Part shown: in pieces, positions 1 through 11,162 of the stretch
Position numbering within the stretch: the first letter of the stretch is position 1
How the letters are laid out: each line of letters starts with the position of its first letter
Assembly: GCA_022606425.2 (NCBI GenBank)
Contig: JAHDVF020000753.1
Location: 62,001-126,000 of the forward strand
DNA from: Lepidostoma basale
Taxonomy: Eukaryota > Arthropoda > Insecta > Trichoptera > Lepidostomatidae
Length of the DNA stretch: 64,000 bases
Direction: 5' to 3'
Program-made: the position numbers and the translations under genes
Notes under the pieces: model-generated
The model's database searches: none
The model's input: only the letters and a program-made list of their open reading frames with translations
What the model was told of the DNA's origin: nothing

Positions 1-47
1 TGGAATTTTTATGTTTATGTTGGTGTAATAATGCAAACATTTAAATG

Positions 48-222
48 AGAGTATTTTATTAATATGTATGAAAAACGATAGTTTTCAATAATATAATATA
101 TGTATATTTCAAACATAAAAATTATATAATAAAACTCCTTAAAAACTATCGTTTTTCATACATATTAATAATTTAATATGGAATTTTACATCATTGTTCA
201 AGAAACAATAAATGAGAGTATT
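48..222. mobile_element. Fold-back element, family 1, copy 1
   Basis: Two arms form a long inverted repeat: the left arm carries ATGAAAAACGATAGTTTT (about 78-95) and the right arm its reverse complement (about 145-163). A non-palindromic tail follows, ending TTGTTCAAGAAACAATAAA near 215. The same tail recurs next to other palindromes at 318-583, 22499-22565, 27842-27945 and 58441-58678, which makes this a dispersed family. No coding sequence is present. Superfamily unknown. Confidence 0.65.
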
Positions 223-317
223 TTAGTTAGAACATGAAAATGGTAGACATTCATTGATCAGACGAAGAAGAAGAAACTTATAAAAGTAAATCACTTATTT
301 TAGCTTTCTCTCTATAA

Positions 318-583
318 TTAAGCCGAATGAAAACGTCTGTTTTCCAGAAGTTTTATTATATTTTATGTGAATGACAAGTTTCGCCTGTCTAAGGCATTAT
401 CAAATTATCTCCGCGATTTTCGGTGTGATTGAAGCGATTCGTTAAATGAACATTTATCCTGCAGCATGGCGTCGCGAAATAATGCAATTGTTTACTATAG
501 ATAAAATATAATAAAACTTGTATAAAACGGACGTTTTCATTCGTATTAATTATTTAATATTTCCATCATTGTTCAAGAAACAA
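318..583. mobile_element. Fold-back element, family 1, copy 2, with foreign centre
   Basis: The left arm (about 318-405, containing AAACGTCTGTTTTCCAGAAG) and right arm (about 500-545, containing AAACGGACGTTTTCATTC) are inverted copies, followed by the family tail ending in TTCAAGAAACAATAA. The central stretch 407-500 is not palindromic and is a near copy of DNA at 1229-1323. The left arm holds GACAAGTTTCGCC, the reverse complement of a GAAAC..GTC motif found in several inverted-repeat elements here. Confidence 0.65.
407..500 (+). repeat. Direct repeat A, inside a fold-back element
   Basis: About 94 bp aligning to 1229-1323 at roughly 85-90 percent by eye. It includes the exact shared block GATTGAAGCGATTCGTTAAA and a shared CATTTATCCTGCAGCA-like block. 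It sits between the two arms of the fold-back element, so it looks captured. Confidence 0.75.
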
Positions 584-1228
584 TAATTTCTCTCTATACT
601 TAGAACCAAGAAATAGCCCAATGCAGATAAATGTAGAAACATATTTTTTCTAGATGACTATTTCATATTAAATGTATCAATTATTATTATGTATCGCATT
701 GAACCAAATTTAAACACCTTTTGCAAAAACTTATATTTAGAACATCAATAAAGGACGGTGAACTACTACATGCGGCCAGTACTTTTATGCGGGCTTGGAT
801 CCTTAAAGATTATACAATGATCCATCTAGAGGTGCACGTTGGACTAGTATTTTATTAATTAGATTTTTAATTTTTAATTAAATATTAATGGAATTGTACA
901 ATCATACAATATATCAACGTCTCAAATTTGTAATTCGTACGTGGTTTAATTAAACTTTTTTACGTTATTTTAATCTTCATCGTAAAATTTAATTATAAAA
1001 AACACTAATTGAATTAGAGCGTTGTGTTGTAGAAAAAATATAAAATTTATTGAAAAATACGTCCTGTTTACGATCCTCGGGGAACACCTGATGTCCCCGG
1101 GGGCAGAGGAGGCCGTCCATAAATTAGGAGTAAGCCGGCGGCTCTCGTTCATTAGGCCCGACTTTGTTGTGACAGAGGTCAGTTTGTCGCGCATTTCACT
1201 TTTTTATCGGCTTTCATTTGTTTACCGG
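584..1228. other. Non-coding, no gene seen
   Basis: AT-rich up to about 1040, then a more GC-balanced block (1070-1230) that could be conserved non-coding DNA or an unrecognised exon. Short overlapping open frames on both strands show no family motif. Confidence 0.4.
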
Positions 1229-1323
1229 ATCTCGGCGGATTTCTGTATGATTGAAGCGATTCGTTAAATGAAGATTTATCCTGCAGCAGAGGCGACGCGA
1301 AATAATTCAATTGTTTACGCTAG
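1229..1323 (+). repeat. Direct repeat B, possible source of the captured segment
   Basis: Partner of 407-500. Here the similarity has no fold-back arms on either side and lies in a less AT-rich stretch (about 1070-1320) that looks like single-copy DNA. That fits this copy being the donor. No open reading frame with recognisable content overlaps it. Confidence 0.7.
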
Positions 1324-1478
1324 GGTGCCTTGGTGCCATTATACGTAATGAAAATACGTAGCTTTTCACCGAAATTCGTGTAAACCAAACTTACTATACA
1401 CGCATTTAGAAAATTATTATTAAAATTTTGGTCGTATTTCTTGCTCATTCAACGATGAAGAAATCAGATGCTTCCTAG

Positions 1479-1800
1479 ATTCTAACTAACTAACCATCAC
1501 GCCATTTCCCCGGAGAGGTAGGCAGAGAGGATGGATCGCCACAATGCCCTGTCCTGGCATACCTCTCGGGCTTTCTCTACATTCATACATCGTACCATGC
1601 ACGCACGTCGATTATTCCGACTTCGAATGTGGTCGCCTTTTAATAATTGATTAATTTGGTCATGCCATGTTTTCCTCGGTCGTCCTCGGCTTCTTTTCCC
1701 ACTCACGCTGCTTGTGTACAACTTTTTAACCATTCTACTCTCATCCATTTGTTCCATATGTCCAAACCAGCTCAGGGATCCTTTTATTAAATTGTATTCA
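1479..1800 (-). mobile_element. RTE-type LINE 3' end, 5'-truncated
   Basis: Read on the minus strand, it encodes the C-terminal end of a non-LTR reverse transcriptase: MVKKLYTSSVSGKRSRGRP, then KTWHDQINQLL, then a conserved block ending in RSILSAYLSGEMA and a stop (1497-1757). It is followed by a conserved GATGG and a GTTA microsatellite tail (1479-1496 on the plus strand as CTAACTAACTAACC). The same C-terminus recurs more than fifteen times in the window. Clade assignment rests on the protein style and the microsatellite tail. Confidence 0.75.
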
Positions 1801-1970
1801 TGATGCAGTCATCTGCCTTACATTTCTTTCTTATTTCATCCTAGATTCAACCTTTGAATATATCAATCCTGAAACAAAAGTCCCTCAATCATCGCCAGGA
1901 TATTTGATCTAATAATTCATTTTTGTTTTTAATTATTGATAAATCTTTATTTTTCACACATATTTTCAAA

Positions 1971-2165
1971 ACTAACTAACTAACTAACCATCACGCCGTC
2001 TTCCCGAAAGGGTAGGCAGAAAGAATGTACTGTCACACTTTAACCGATGTGGCACTCCATCCTTCTCTTTTCGCTCCCGCGGGAGACGCGGTGTGATGGG
2101 TTGCGAACCTCATCGCCACCAATAGGCATCTCCCGCGCACACCTCGGTCGTCCAACATCCACAAA
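1971..2165 (-). mobile_element. SINE-like element sharing the RTE 3' tail
   Basis: On the plus strand it starts with (AACT)n and the RTE 3'-end signature CATCACGCCGTCTTCCCG. It then diverges into a body not found in the LINE copies: GCTCCCGCGGGAGACGCGG, then TTGCGAACCTCATCGCCACC, then CGGTCGTCCAACATCCACA. A second copy in the opposite orientation is at 56217-56420. A short body joined to a LINE tail suggests a non-autonomous element mobilised by the RTE LINE. No clear pol III A/B boxes were identified. Confidence 0.65.
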
Positions 2166-5100
2166 ATAAATCTAAAACCAATAATATAAAATACAATGAT
2201 ATTAATAAAATAACAAAATAAAAATATAATAATTTAACACAAAATGTAGTTTTTAGATTGTGCACATATTGTTTAATAAAATAATAAGGCACACAAAATC
2301 ATGACTTCATATCTAAATGTTAACCCAGAGTAATTATTTATATCAAACTGGGTGCGAGTAACCCATAAATAACAATAATCTTGTTATGTGTGAATTTTCA
2401 AATATGTATAAAAATTATTTATGAATTTATGACATATGTATCGCCTTATCAGTAATTGTAATGTTATATAAAAAGCTCGTTTGCAATGCTCAATAATCCA
2501 AACTACGTCTTACATTATAAATCCGAAAATCACCTGAAAAACAATTCTTGGGTTTTAGTTTTTGTTTGTTTCCAGCCCAATCTACCTATTACATTCATAA
2601 TTGCAAATGGTTATTAATAATAAACATGTTCAAGCAAATAATTAGATGCGTGGAGTGACCTACGTAGGTACATTTTTATATATTATCCTTTCATTTGTAA
2701 TACGGCAACATTTCAATGACCCGAGTGACCTTTTCCGCACGTAAAGCTCCAAGGTACACAATATGAAAAATATTATTAATGGATCCGTGTCGTATCCCAT
2801 TCATTGCGTCGTCTAGAACCAACTTATTTTAAGCAATTTTCATACTCTCCGATCACAAGGCATGCACGCTTATTAATTTGTAAAGAATCGCAGCGAGTTT
2901 CTTCAGAATTACCTCATTGTGTGTTGCCGTAAGAAACGCTCGTGAAATGTCAGATACACGGCTCGGTCCGCCGCGGCATCCTCAAATCCCCTACAAACTT
3001 ATTCGTCCAACAAATATGTAAAAAGATCTATTCCTTCTAATGCTATTAGAATAGCGTTAGAAGCTCGAGTGGATTTTTTTACAATGCGGCTAAGCTTTGC
3101 TCGCTTCTCGTCCCAGGTCTCAGTCAGCTGCACCGCGCCGGACCAATTACACGGTCAGGGAACTTGAACGAATCAGCTTACTTAAGTTTGTATACCTCAA
3201 TTCTTTTATAATCTTATTTTTCTCACAAAATAAAACATGTAGGAAAACACGTGTTCAATATTCGAAAATTCTAATTTGAAAAAAAGCCAACGAACCTATC
3301 GTTTTAACAAAATAACGTTTCACCAAATAAATACGTGTGTTTATAAAAGCATTGGTCCTATCCACACATCTTATTTTTCTTACGCCTTTTTTACCCTTTT
3401 AAGTATTGTTTATTTAATTTTTGATGATAAATTGTTTTGTGTTTTAAAAAACCTTTAAAATTTTTATTGATGGTTGAGGTATTAGTTTTGTAAAACTCCA
3501 TTCTAAATTTATAATAGTAAACACGATTGTTTAGTGGTTTTACTGGGATTCTATCCAGTAAAATCATTAAACAATTAAAAATTAAAAATTAATAATTTTT
3601 TTTTTTAACATTTTGTGTTTCTAAAACTACCATCTCTTATAATATCACTAAAATAATATTGTATATGTATACAATAATCTGTAATATACCAATTTTAATG
3701 TCGTTTCCACTTCGACGTAAGAAGTTCCGTAAAAGTACATTGTGAATCTACAATACACGTAGGAGTTAACAATAATTATGCCTAATGGACGGGAATAGGC
3801 TGAGGAAGAAGAAGAGAAAAAGCTTTTCAATCATCATAAATGAAAGAATCTTTTAGTGGCTTCTATCCGGCGTCTTCTTTCTTCAGTTTCAGGACAAATA
3901 TTACTTTAGAAACATTTTATTTTATATTATCACGGTACGGGCAATGTTGTCTCTGTATTTCGAGACGGCATTTATATTATACATTTGTAGTTCTGCTTAG
4001 TTTTACTACCATTGTTAATTGCATTTAAAATCAATTTCAGCAACAAGCTTCCCATTTGCTTTATTTGTGACAAAATGATTAAGAAACATAATTTTAAATG
4101 TATTATACCTAATAATGCAGTGTAGTATATGTTTTCGAGTTAAGTTTAAATAAATCATCCTCTCTCCAACATTAAGTCTGAAGGGGAGCTGGTAGGGGAT
4201 GACTGGTGCATGTTTAACGTCTAGACAACCATCAAAAGTTTTGTTCTCTCACCGAATATTCTGGACCTAGGCGTAAATATAGATTAGAGCTTGTATTGTG
4301 GGGCATAAAATATGCCTTTTCGTATACACGGTGCTCTAAAATTATTTGTTTTAATAGCTGGACCTAAGCAAATACTCTACGTTAAGCTGATTGTGTAAAT
4401 ATTAAAATAAAAAGTGAAATAATGTTATTAAAAAGAAGGGAAGTTATATGTAGTGATTGGGTAGGTACTAATATTTCGCGGCCGACGCGTTTTAATAACG
4501 GTAGCGCACCGACATCTATTGAATTAAAATCGTATTTTTTCTCCCGCTTCACACAACAAGCGCGAGTAGGCATAGTGCATTTGGCTAACATTTCGCGCCA
4601 ATTGACAAGGATTTTTTTGACTCGCACATAGTGTCCATATATTTCTATGAAAGTAGATTTATATACGTTATTTTCTCCCTAAGTAAGTCCAAAAAGGACA
4701 AATATTGACACCACTACCAATTCCAAATTGAAATTATAGATTTTTATTATTTTCATCCCTGATTTTTTTCAGAGTAACAGAAGAATAATTAATCAATTGA
4801 ACCGTTCAAGAACACACTGTAGAATCGTCACCTTTCGAAGTAATATAAATTTCTGAACATATTGTATACGCGCAGAGCTTTCAAAGTGACGGAAAGTTAC
4901 TTCAAACATCGCCCGCTTTAGGAACACAGCGTGCATTATGAAAAATGTTTGATGTTTCCTGTGCAACATTTTCGGACACATTCTGCACGAATTTTCCCGC
5001 TCTTCGAAACAATAGAACGCTGTGTTTTTTATGTTACCATTTTGTTTTGAGTTGGTTCATTCATCACCATAAAATGTTTTTATACAATAATGTGAAATTG

Positions 5101-5475
5101 ATGCAAAAAAAACAATCGTATATTTATATACTCGTATGATAATGAAAATACGTATTGGAATTTTATTCTAACTACTTTTATGTAGGTAATATCAAAAGTT
5201 TTTTTTGTACTTTCGTACCTATGAAGCAATTAATTTGTGGTGTGGCATTATTGAAAATAACAATAAAAAAACGCTTAAGCTCGTTTTTTCACCACTATAT
5301 TTCTGTTTTATCAATCCAACCGGTTTCGCTCGTAGCTTCGTCTGGTTTATAAAAAAACTAAAAATCTTTTTGTGTTTTTAAAATATATTATTATTATTTT
5401 ATTAAACAATATTTATGAATATTATCGAATACTTTTTTTTTTTTGGTATGAAGCCATCACTTTGTGGAGTTATCA
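2166..5475. other. Long AT-rich non-coding stretch
   Basis: No gene recognised. Short open frames here encode low-complexity AT-driven peptides. A slightly GC-richer spot at 3105-3165 has a splice-acceptor-like CTTCTCGTCCCAG before a short open stretch. It could be a small exon, but nothing supports that beyond the motif. A local inverted repeat (GTTTAGTGGTTTTACTGGGA near 3530 against TCCAGTAAAATCATTAAAC near 3554) forms a hairpin. Confidence 0.4.
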
Positions 5476-5479
5476 ATAT

Positions 5480-5884
5480 TTAAATTGAATACACATTAAT
5501 TTGTTAAAACCACTTTTATTTTGAGTTCGTCGACCGGTTTCGCTCACAACCGAGCTTCCTCAGGACTGATTAATAACTAAACTTAAAATTAAATACAATA
5601 TCATGGCTTAGGACTAGAGGAAGATGGGACTAGAGTGTTAGAGTGAGAAGACTGTGGGTGATAAGGAATTGACAGAAGAGAGTGGGGAGGATTAGGCAGT
5701 GGTACAGGGTTGTTCAGAGGGAACATATTTAAAATAGGGCTGTAGGACAAATTGGTTTGGTTATTTATTATTTTACAATTAGAATTTATTGATTTTTTTA
5801 TCCCTAGAGATAGGTTGTGAGCGAAACCGGTCGACGAACTCAAAAATAAAAGTGGTTTTAACAAATTAATGTGTATTCAATTTG
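5480..5884. mobile_element. Inverted-repeat element with hammerhead-like core
   Basis: Arms of about 70 bp (5480-5549 and 5814-5884) are near-perfect inverted copies sharing AAATTGAATACACATTAATT and the segment around GTCGACCGGTTTCGCTCACA. The 260 bp centre has no recognisable coding sequence. On the minus strand, 5563-5532 reads CTGAGGA, A, then a stem GCTC/GAGC around GGTTGT, then GAAACCGGTC. That matches the CUGANGA, stem II, GAAA and GUC layout of hammerhead ribozymes apart from one extra base. Confidence 0.7.
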
Positions 5885-7285
5885 AATACTTTTTTGTTTG
5901 TTAACAATAATGATAATAGCTTAAGGTGATAAATAGGAAATCATAATTATGATATATTGTTAAATACGTCATGCATTGCGTACGGCAATAACCGATACCA
6001 ACGCACTTATATGATAATAAAATACATTCATTTCGTGCAATGCATTGGCGTGCGGGGATTTTGTTATTTAACCGTTTTAGCACAAAAACCTCACAAAAAA
6101 TATGGCTAATGGATTTTATGCATTATATTTAAAGTTTACCTATAAAATGATACATCAAGTTTAAAATTTTCAAGTTGCATTATCGAAATTTCGTATATTT
6201 GATTTTTCTTTCAGGGTTGTCACAAGCATAAAGTATGTTGTATGAGATCTTGTCTATTATCACTTGAAATTTAATTCTTTCAAGTGATATCTTTTTGATC
6301 CTTTATATCAATCTCACCATAAGTGGTAACCCTAGCGCTCGACTTCTACAAAAATCCCTTTTTCAATAAGATCTACCAACGTCAGAAGGTTAATTTTTCT
6401 TGGAGAGATAGTGTATAATGTCGCTAGCCAAACAATTTTTTTTTTAATTCCTACTGGAATCATTTTTAATGCAAAGTGGCCTTACGGTATTGATGGTGCG
6501 CCTACGTAGCGAACACCAGTGGCCTTACTGTAGTGAAGTGGTTAAAATAAAATACCACAGTTTTCATTCCATACGTAATCACCGGGAGGATGCATACCTC
6601 ATATACCCTTCTTTTGTGATTCATGGGAATGCCTTTAGTAAAAACATGTCGCTCCCACAAAATATAATACAACTTTTAGAATACAGATGTTGTAATCAAT
6701 GTTAAGCGTATATTTTTGGTTGTTATTTATTGTATCCCCATTTTAAACTCTTTATAAAGATTATTCAAACTATTTGTAAAAAAATTAAAACGGTGTTATT
6801 TAGATTTTTGTAAATGTTACCCGACACTGGCGTATTACGTAAACACTATCGGTAGAGATAAAGTAACATTTGATTTCCATAAATCACAAATGTTAATAGA
6901 ATGCAATAGTTGTACACCTTAACAATCAGATTGTGTATCGAGCGTTTCTTTAATATGTCTTATAATTGCGGACAGGCGAGGGAAATGAGGTCATTTATTA
7001 AAATTTACAGATTAGAAATGGGAGTCTCCTTTCAAACGACTTCGTGACCCGCCGCCCACCGCCCGCCGCGGGCGCATATCCCGCAGCAGTCTGCCGAGTG
7101 GTGGCGCAACTGCCGCTGTAGTTCTGCCACCAGCGCAGGGACAGGCTAGAGAGAGCCTAAACACAAAAACCCACAAACTATTGGAAATCGAGGTGTCGCT
7201 AATACTCGTACATTATAATGTATATACTGGATAGGGCGGTGTGGAGCTCTCTTCTTCATCAGACGTGAAATAAAAATAATTAATC
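5885..7285. other. Non-coding, with a GC-rich island at 7040-7150
   Basis: AT-rich DNA with no recognised gene, except a sharply GC-rich patch containing CCGCCGCCCACCGCCCGCCG and GCCGAGTGGTGGCGCAACTG. It could be a promoter-type or conserved element, or a remnant of an exon. Neither strand gives a recognisable protein. Confidence 0.4.
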
Positions 7286-7289
7286 TAAG

Positions 7290-8196
7290 TATAGATTTTT
7301 AGGATAAGAAGGAGAAGAACCCTGCAGGACGAGGTTAAGGCAGCAGGCCTCACTTGGAATGATGTTAGGTAGAACGAAAGAGCAGATGAGCTGGCTAAAG
7401 CGGCCGCCCTTAGGGTCAAAACTGCCAAGCTCTACTCTGAGTTTCCTCTCAGCTACGCAAAGCGCACTATCAGAGAACACATGAATCAGCTGTGGGAAGA
7501 GAGATACGAGAACAGCGCCACCGGAAGCGGGACCAAGAATTTTCTCCCCTCCATAAGAGATGCGAAAGAGCTGAGGAAGAGAATAGCACCTTCGTTCCAG
7601 CTCTCGCAAATTCTCACTGGGCATGGTGCTACCCTCTCGTATCTACACAGATTCAGGATCAAAGACTCACCGCACTGTCCCTGTGATTCACAAACAGAGC
7701 AAATAGTGGAACACATCATCACCAACTGCCCAATCTTCACGCGTGAGAGATGGAAACTGGAGAAGGAATGTCAAAGAAGAGACATCCACATCACAGATCT
7801 CCCGGCCATCCTCCGCAACAAAGACACACTATGCAGTTTCGTGGACTTCGCAACCACGGTGGTGGATCGGTTGCGGGTCATTAATAAATAACACATGTAT
7901 TTTTTTACAGGTAGGTACGTCGCGTCCCGACTGAGGTTTTCCATGGTTCCTTCAGTTGTAAGGCAAATGTCGGGATGCTTATTAGCTAGTCCATGGAATC
8001 CCATATATAGGAACTCCACTTCTATAAATTTTTCTTTTCTCCCCTCTAAACTCTTTCTTTCTTTTTCTCGGCAAATCTCTGCCACTCCAAAGATATATTA
8101 CTTCGCAGAAATGCCAATTAAACAAGTCCACACCGCCCTGACAAATAAAATGCAGGGCAACAAAAATAGAACAACTAAAGTAAAAAAAAAAAAAAA
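7290..8196 (+). mobile_element. R1/Jockey-type LINE fragment: RNase H end, ORF2 C-terminus, 3' UTR
   Basis: Translation gives the end of an RNase H domain, NERADELAKAAA (about 7377-7412); the Gly expected just before it is replaced by a stop. Next comes a typical R1-group C-terminal zone with LSQILTGHGATLSYLHRF and the zinc-knuckle-like CPCDSQTEQIVEHIITNC, ending at 7891. A 3' UTR and a poly(A) run (about 8180-8196) follow. The piece is 5'-truncated and has the in-frame stop near 7376, so it is dead. Confidence 0.8.
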
Positions 8197-8335
8197 AAGG
8201 TATCAGGCATGCGATAGAGTCGGGTGGAGAAGGTTCCTTGAGGCCCTATGCACCACGGCACCTCCGTGGTGCATAGGTGACAGGACAGGTGTCACCCGTG
8301 GTGACAGGACAAAAAGAAGAAGTAGAAGATAGATT
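8197..8335 (+). mobile_element. LINE C-terminal fragment (RRFLEALCTT type)
   Basis: The frame reads DRVGWRRFLEALCTTAPPW followed by a stop further on. This resembles the last residues of insect RTE-like reverse transcriptases (DRxxWRxxLEALCxxxxP). The hairpin CTATGCACCACGG/CCGTGGTGCATAG lies within it (about 8250-8277). It abuts the poly(A) of the R1-type copy. Confidence 0.5.
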
Positions 8336-9540
8336 TTTTTATATTCTCAGGTAATCACATTATATCATTAATCACTTGTTTAAAAAAAGATTATATGTAC
8401 TTGGATAAACATGAATAACGCTTGACACTAATAGCTTAATAAAATGATTGAAAAAGTTGTTTTAAATATGTGAAAAACTAGGGTAAATTTTCTATAGTCG
8501 TATTGACACTCTTAACCTTAACCTAACCTAATAAAATATGCGTAGAATTAATAATCAAAATTTTAAAAACCATAGATACGACGATTGCGCCAGTGTTACC
8601 AGAAATAAAAACAAATTAATTTAATAATGAAGTTTCTAAGCAAACAATTTAATCCCACAATATGTAAGCTAATACTCCTCGGTTTAATTTGGTCGAGTTT
8701 CTCGATTATTTGGGAAACGTGTCCCCTTGGGCCACACGTCAGGAAGGGGGTCATATGTGTCCGCGGTGTGGCGGGGGGGAAGGTCACATGTGTCAGGAGT
8801 GGGGGAGGGGTCAATCGCAGTCGAGGGAAATTAAAATTTAAAACACTGTCCAAGCGGGGGGCGCTGTGTACCGCGTCGTATAATGGGACAAGTTTAACTC
8901 GATTACGGAAGGGACAAAATGAATTCGTACTTATTAATAGGGATTCATAAATATTTTCGTAGAGGGCGAGCGTTTAATTTAAATAAATGAGAAACCAGAA
9001 GCAGGAGAATAATCAGTTCCGGAACTTAATTATAATGTAATTGTTATAAATGATCATGTAAATGTCAAAAGGGTACCCAGAATAAATATTATATATTAAT
9101 ATTTGTACACGCAAAGTTCATCCGGTCAGATTGAATATAATTTGTAGACATTGGTGAACAACTATAGTATGCTAATTTCCACGTTGTAGGAATAGAAGGG
9201 TCCTCTCTTGAATACCTTATTACCTAGATTTTGGATTATTATCATTATAATAAATTATAATGAAGACGCGAAGAATTGAACGTATGTATATTCCTGTACC
9301 TTGGTATCTTCTTCTGTAATATTAATAATAATTATTATACTTCTGTAATCATTCTGATGAATCGAATGACGACCAATCAGTGGTTGTAACTGTATTAAAG
9401 TTTGACCAGAAATCTAATATAAAAATCTGTTTTAAAATTAATGCTCGTATTAATAGAAAGATAACTTTTCTATGGACGAAATAACTTTAGTTTCACTACA
9501 AAATGAGTTTATCTGATTTGTTTTATGTTCGTCTTAGGTA
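8336..9540. other. Non-coding, no gene seen
   Basis: AT-rich with a GC-rich patch at 8715-8820 that repeats GTCA(C/T)ATGTGTC (about 8749-8760 and 8793-8803). An open frame across 8627-8950 has no family features and is probably chance. Confidence 0.35.
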
Positions 9541-9977
9541 ACCCTTATCTATGGAAGCGAAGCATGGAACTGGCAGAAGAAAGATGAGAGCAGAATAAAT
9601 GTGGTAGAGATGAGGTCCCTAAGACGTATGTGTGGTAGAACGACGTACGACAGAATCTCAAATGCTGATATTAGGAAGGAATGTAGAGCGAAAGAAGGTA
9701 TTATGAACAAAATTATGAAAGGATCGCTACGTTGGTTCGGAAATATGGAGCGCATGGGTGAAGAAAGAATGGTTAAAAAAGTATACGTTAACGATCTGAA
9801 TGGAGTAAGGAGTCCAGGTAGACCGAGAACCGAAGAATCGACGTGCGTGTATGACTCGATGTATGAATGTGGAGGAAGCTAGAGAGGTGTGTCAGGATAG
9901 AGTAGTGTGGCGGTCCATTCTCTCTGCTTACCCCTGCGGGGAAACGGCGTGATGGTTTGTGGTTGTTGTTGTTGCTC
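9541..9977 (+). mobile_element. RTE-type LINE 3' end, GTT-tail subfamily
   Basis: Encodes the reverse-transcriptase C-terminus. It reads RSLRRMCGRTTYDRIS, LRWFGNMERMGEERMVKKVY and SPGRPR, with a frameshift near 9825; the last block resumes in another frame and ends in CTTACCCCTGCGGGGAAACG. It is followed by a GGTTGTTGTTGTTG tail rather than GTTA. The closest relative here is 42630-43124, so these two form a distinct subfamily. Confidence 0.75.
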
Positions 9978-10600
9978 CTAGGTATATGTGCAGTATTTAA
10001 AACAAACATTAAGTTCATAATTCATCGTTAAACTGAGGTGTCTAAGCATAGAAGTATGTACAGGTATGGTGCAAGGGGAAAGCTGCAATCTTTGGTGAAA
10101 CTCTGTAATGAAATCCAACCGCGATTCCCGCCTCCTCCGCACTCTGTGGGCTTATAACCTTTAATGCATTTCTCTTCTAGCTGTAATTAGGGAGAATTTC
10201 TTGCCCGCGATAATTTCTAATGCACCGTCTTTCCATCGCGCTTTGTACTCACCTTCCGTAGTACATTTTCTATTGTACAAATGTAAGTCATTTGTTAGAT
10301 GCCTATTTATTGTATCGCAATAAGGCGACCATTAAAATTAAATTGTGTGATCGCAACGTTTGACTTAGTCCATCTTACTCCACGGGTGACTTAAATGCTA
10401 ATTTGTTTTATACAATTCTTCAAATAATGCCGTGTCTGGTTCCCCCGACGTTGGCGATCACTGTGACAAATGCTTTCCTGGGAAGTGTTACTGAAGTGTT
10501 TTCCCGTTGCCTTCTCTTAGTTGCTGGGTCTGGGTTTTGTGGTGTCGAAGGTACGCCATACGTCCTATCCATGTCTGCTATTATAACAACAACAAATAAA
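9978..10600. other. Non-coding, with a small minus-strand LINE remnant
   Basis: Mostly unique DNA. About 10425-10460 is the reverse complement of the LINE C-terminus VIANVGGT seen at 28500-28650 and 43500-43665, so it is a short minus-strand remnant of that family. No host gene recognised. Confidence 0.45.
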
Positions 10601-11162
10601 CAAACTTCATTCTGCGTTCAATGCAGTAGCAAGACTCATTAAAGGCATTCCAAAAAAGTCCCATATAACACAACATCTCAAAGAACTTCACTGGCTTAAA
10701 AGTCCAGAAAGAATCCAGTATAAACTCTGCTGGACAGTATTCAAAGCGCTACATGGAATGGCACCAAGTTATATATCTGAACTCTGTATAACGGACAGCC
10801 TAAATTCAAGGAAATCCACACTTCGCTCGGCGAACTCCTCAGCAATAGGAAGATTAGTTGAGCCAAAGCGTTGCCCCAGTACAAATTTCGGGGATCGAGC
10901 GTTCGCGGTAGCCGGTCCATCAGCTTGGAACAATCTCCCTTCACACCTCAGATGCATAAATGATCCGACAGATTTCAGATCTAAACTGAAAACCCATCTT
11001 TTTAATATTTCATACCCAATTTAAACATTTATACTTTGTTCTACTATACTTTTTAACCGATCGCGAAAATTTAGATTTAAAACACGTATTAATGCGCCCT
11101 TGAGGTGATTACATCACAAAAACGGCGCTTTAAAAGTTAGCATATTATTATTATTATTATTA
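10600..11162 (+). mobile_element. CR1/L2-like LINE 3' end, copy A
   Basis: Encodes the end of a reverse transcriptase: PSYISELCITDSLNSRKST, then [20 protein letters not shown] and [20 protein letters not shown], with the stop at 11024. The GDRAF.VA.P..WN.LP pattern is typical of CR1/L2-type ORF2 C-termini. The 3' UTR has GCGCCCTTGAGGTGATTACA and ACGGCGCTTTAAAAGTTAGC, then an (ATT)n tail at 11147-11162. Other copies are at 16040-16430, 27950-28460, 40626-40990 and inside the Helitron. Confidence 0.8.

Noticed and set aside
3105..3165. Possible first exon of the PPxY gene
   Set aside because: Only a splice-acceptor-like motif supports it. There is no conserved protein text and the next exon is 12.6 kb away.
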